Of a stretch of 5,292 nt of DNA, positions 4,673 through 5,292 are shown piece after piece (position 1 is the stretch's first letter; each line of letters starts with the position of its first letter). The translations under genes and the position numbers were made by a program. The stretch is from the NCBI GenBank assembly GCA_900763995.1, contig CAAFMK010000145.1, positions 1 through 5,292 on the forward strand, written 5' to 3'. Origin of the DNA: an uncultured Oscillospiraceae bacterium. GTDB lineage: Bacteria > Bacillota > Clostridia > Oscillospirales > Oscillospiraceae. The notes under the pieces were generated by a model. The model ran no database searches. It worked only from the letters and a program-made list of their open reading frames with translations, and was not told the DNA's origin.

Positions 4673-5292
4673 GAGAGGCCACCCCCCATTACAAGGATCA
4701 GCAGTTCGGCAACACCAACCAGAATCAGAGCAGCTTTGCCCAGTAACCCGGGTTTTTTCAGCTGGAAGGGAGTCAGAAACCCAGCCCCCATAACGACTAA
4801 GAGGGTGGGGGCGATAATATGTACGGGCCAGTGCATTCGCTGACCAATTCCATATGCCGCCGGAGTGACCAGCGCAGAGGTTGTCACAGGCAGTCCAAGA
4901 TAGACGGTTCGAGCGGTCTGTGTCTGGGCCTGACGCTCCTCCTCATCCACATTGAAGTAGGCCAGCCGCACGAGTGTACATAGCAGATAGAAATTGGCGA
5001 TCCAGAAGGTCACTGTATTATGTTGGTTTCCATGCAGCACAATAAACGCTGGCAGCACCCCAAAGCAAATTAGATCACTCAACGAGTCAATTTGGATTCC
5101 AAATCTCTTTTCCGATTGGGTTCTGGTCTTAGTCGATGCGATTTTTCCATCGAACATATCGCACAGTCCGGAAAAAGCAAGACAAAAAATCGCCCAGTTA
5201 AAGTGTCCCCGCGTTGCAAGAAAAATGCCGCTGATGGACGATGCAAAGCTGATATATGTTAATATTACGGTATAATCATAGAACCCTATCAT
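4669..5292 (-). CDS. pssA: CDP-diacylglycerol-serine O-phosphatidyltransferase (phosphatidylserine synthase)
   Basis: This 207-residue membrane enzyme joins CDP-diacylglycerol and L-serine to form phosphatidylserine, the substrate of the next gene's product. The CDP-alcohol phosphatidyltransferase signature is at 45-73: D45-x2-D48-G49-x2-A52, then G65-x3-D69-x3-D73, supplying all four metal-binding and catalytic aspartates. The spacing before G65 is about three residues longer than the general signature, which I recall as usual in clostridial members (EKRFGIQIDSLSD). The Arg that normally follows the Ala is Ser here (S53). About six membrane segments are visible (near 8-26, 30-44, 75-88, 96-112, 132-150, 157-172, 188-204). 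The start ATG is the last codon of the window; M-I-G-F-Y-D-Y-T-V-I is a plausible native start, but the ribosome site and promoter are outside. It heads the pssA-psd-PAP2 operon. Confidence 0.93.
   Translation of the reverse strand: MIGFYDYTVILTYISFASSISGIFLATRGHFNWAIFCLAFSGLCDMFDGKIASTKTRTQSEKRFGIQIDSLSDLICFGVLPAFIVLHGNQHNTVTFWIANFYLLCTLVRLAYFNVDEEERQAQTQTARTVYLGLPVTTSALVTPAAYGIGQRMHWPVHIIAPTLLVVMGAGFLTPFQLKKPGLLGKAALILVGVAELLILVMGGGLS

Overview
The window looks like a chromosomal stretch from a spore-forming Firmicute of the Clostridia, most likely near the Oscillospiraceae (inference). The reasons are the start of a SpoVT-like sporulation regulator at the left edge, strong AGGAGG-type ribosome sites, a CCA-encoding tRNA-Ala, and clostridial-style PssA, Psd, NhaC and two-component proteins. 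Nearly everything reads on the minus strand; the one exception is a broken redoxin fragment. No mobile element, CRISPR array or phage gene is visible.

Layout in the direction of minus-strand transcription (right to left). At 5292-3089 lies a tight three-gene lipid operon: PssA (phosphatidylserine synthase), Psd (phosphatidylserine decarboxylase; ATGA overlap with pssA) and a PAP2-superfamily membrane enzyme 30 bp further on. The first two make phosphatidylethanolamine (PE). The third may act on a PE-pathway lipid, or on a lipid that receives its head group. Next is a complete tRNA-Ala(CGC) at 2896-2821, with a near-consensus promoter upstream and a hairpin terminator downstream. Then comes nhaC, a Na+/H+ antiporter-family gene (2693-1365), followed by a 13-bp perfect-stem terminator.

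The left third (about 1327-39) is a graveyard. A plus-strand 3' fragment of a TlpA-like thiol-disulfide redoxin abuts a response regulator that has lost both its N-terminus and the middle of its receiver domain. Its partner histidine kinase overlaps it by ATGA; it has a frameshift in the first membrane segment and a large deletion that removes the phosphoacceptor-His domain and most of the ATP-binding domain. The two-component system and its divergent redoxin neighbour appear to have been lost by several separate events.

The last 17 bases encode M-K-A-T-G plus two bases of the next codon behind an AGGAGG site. This matches the very conserved start of SpoVT. The DNA upstream has a sigma-G-like -35/-10 pair with a 17-bp spacer, consistent with forespore expression.

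I do not see a clearly new biological system. The observations most worth following are the PAP2 enzyme with non-canonical motifs in a PE operon, the altered PssA signature, the multi-lesion decay of the redoxin/two-component locus, and the spoVT promoter. All identifications come from reading translated sequence; no database search was run.
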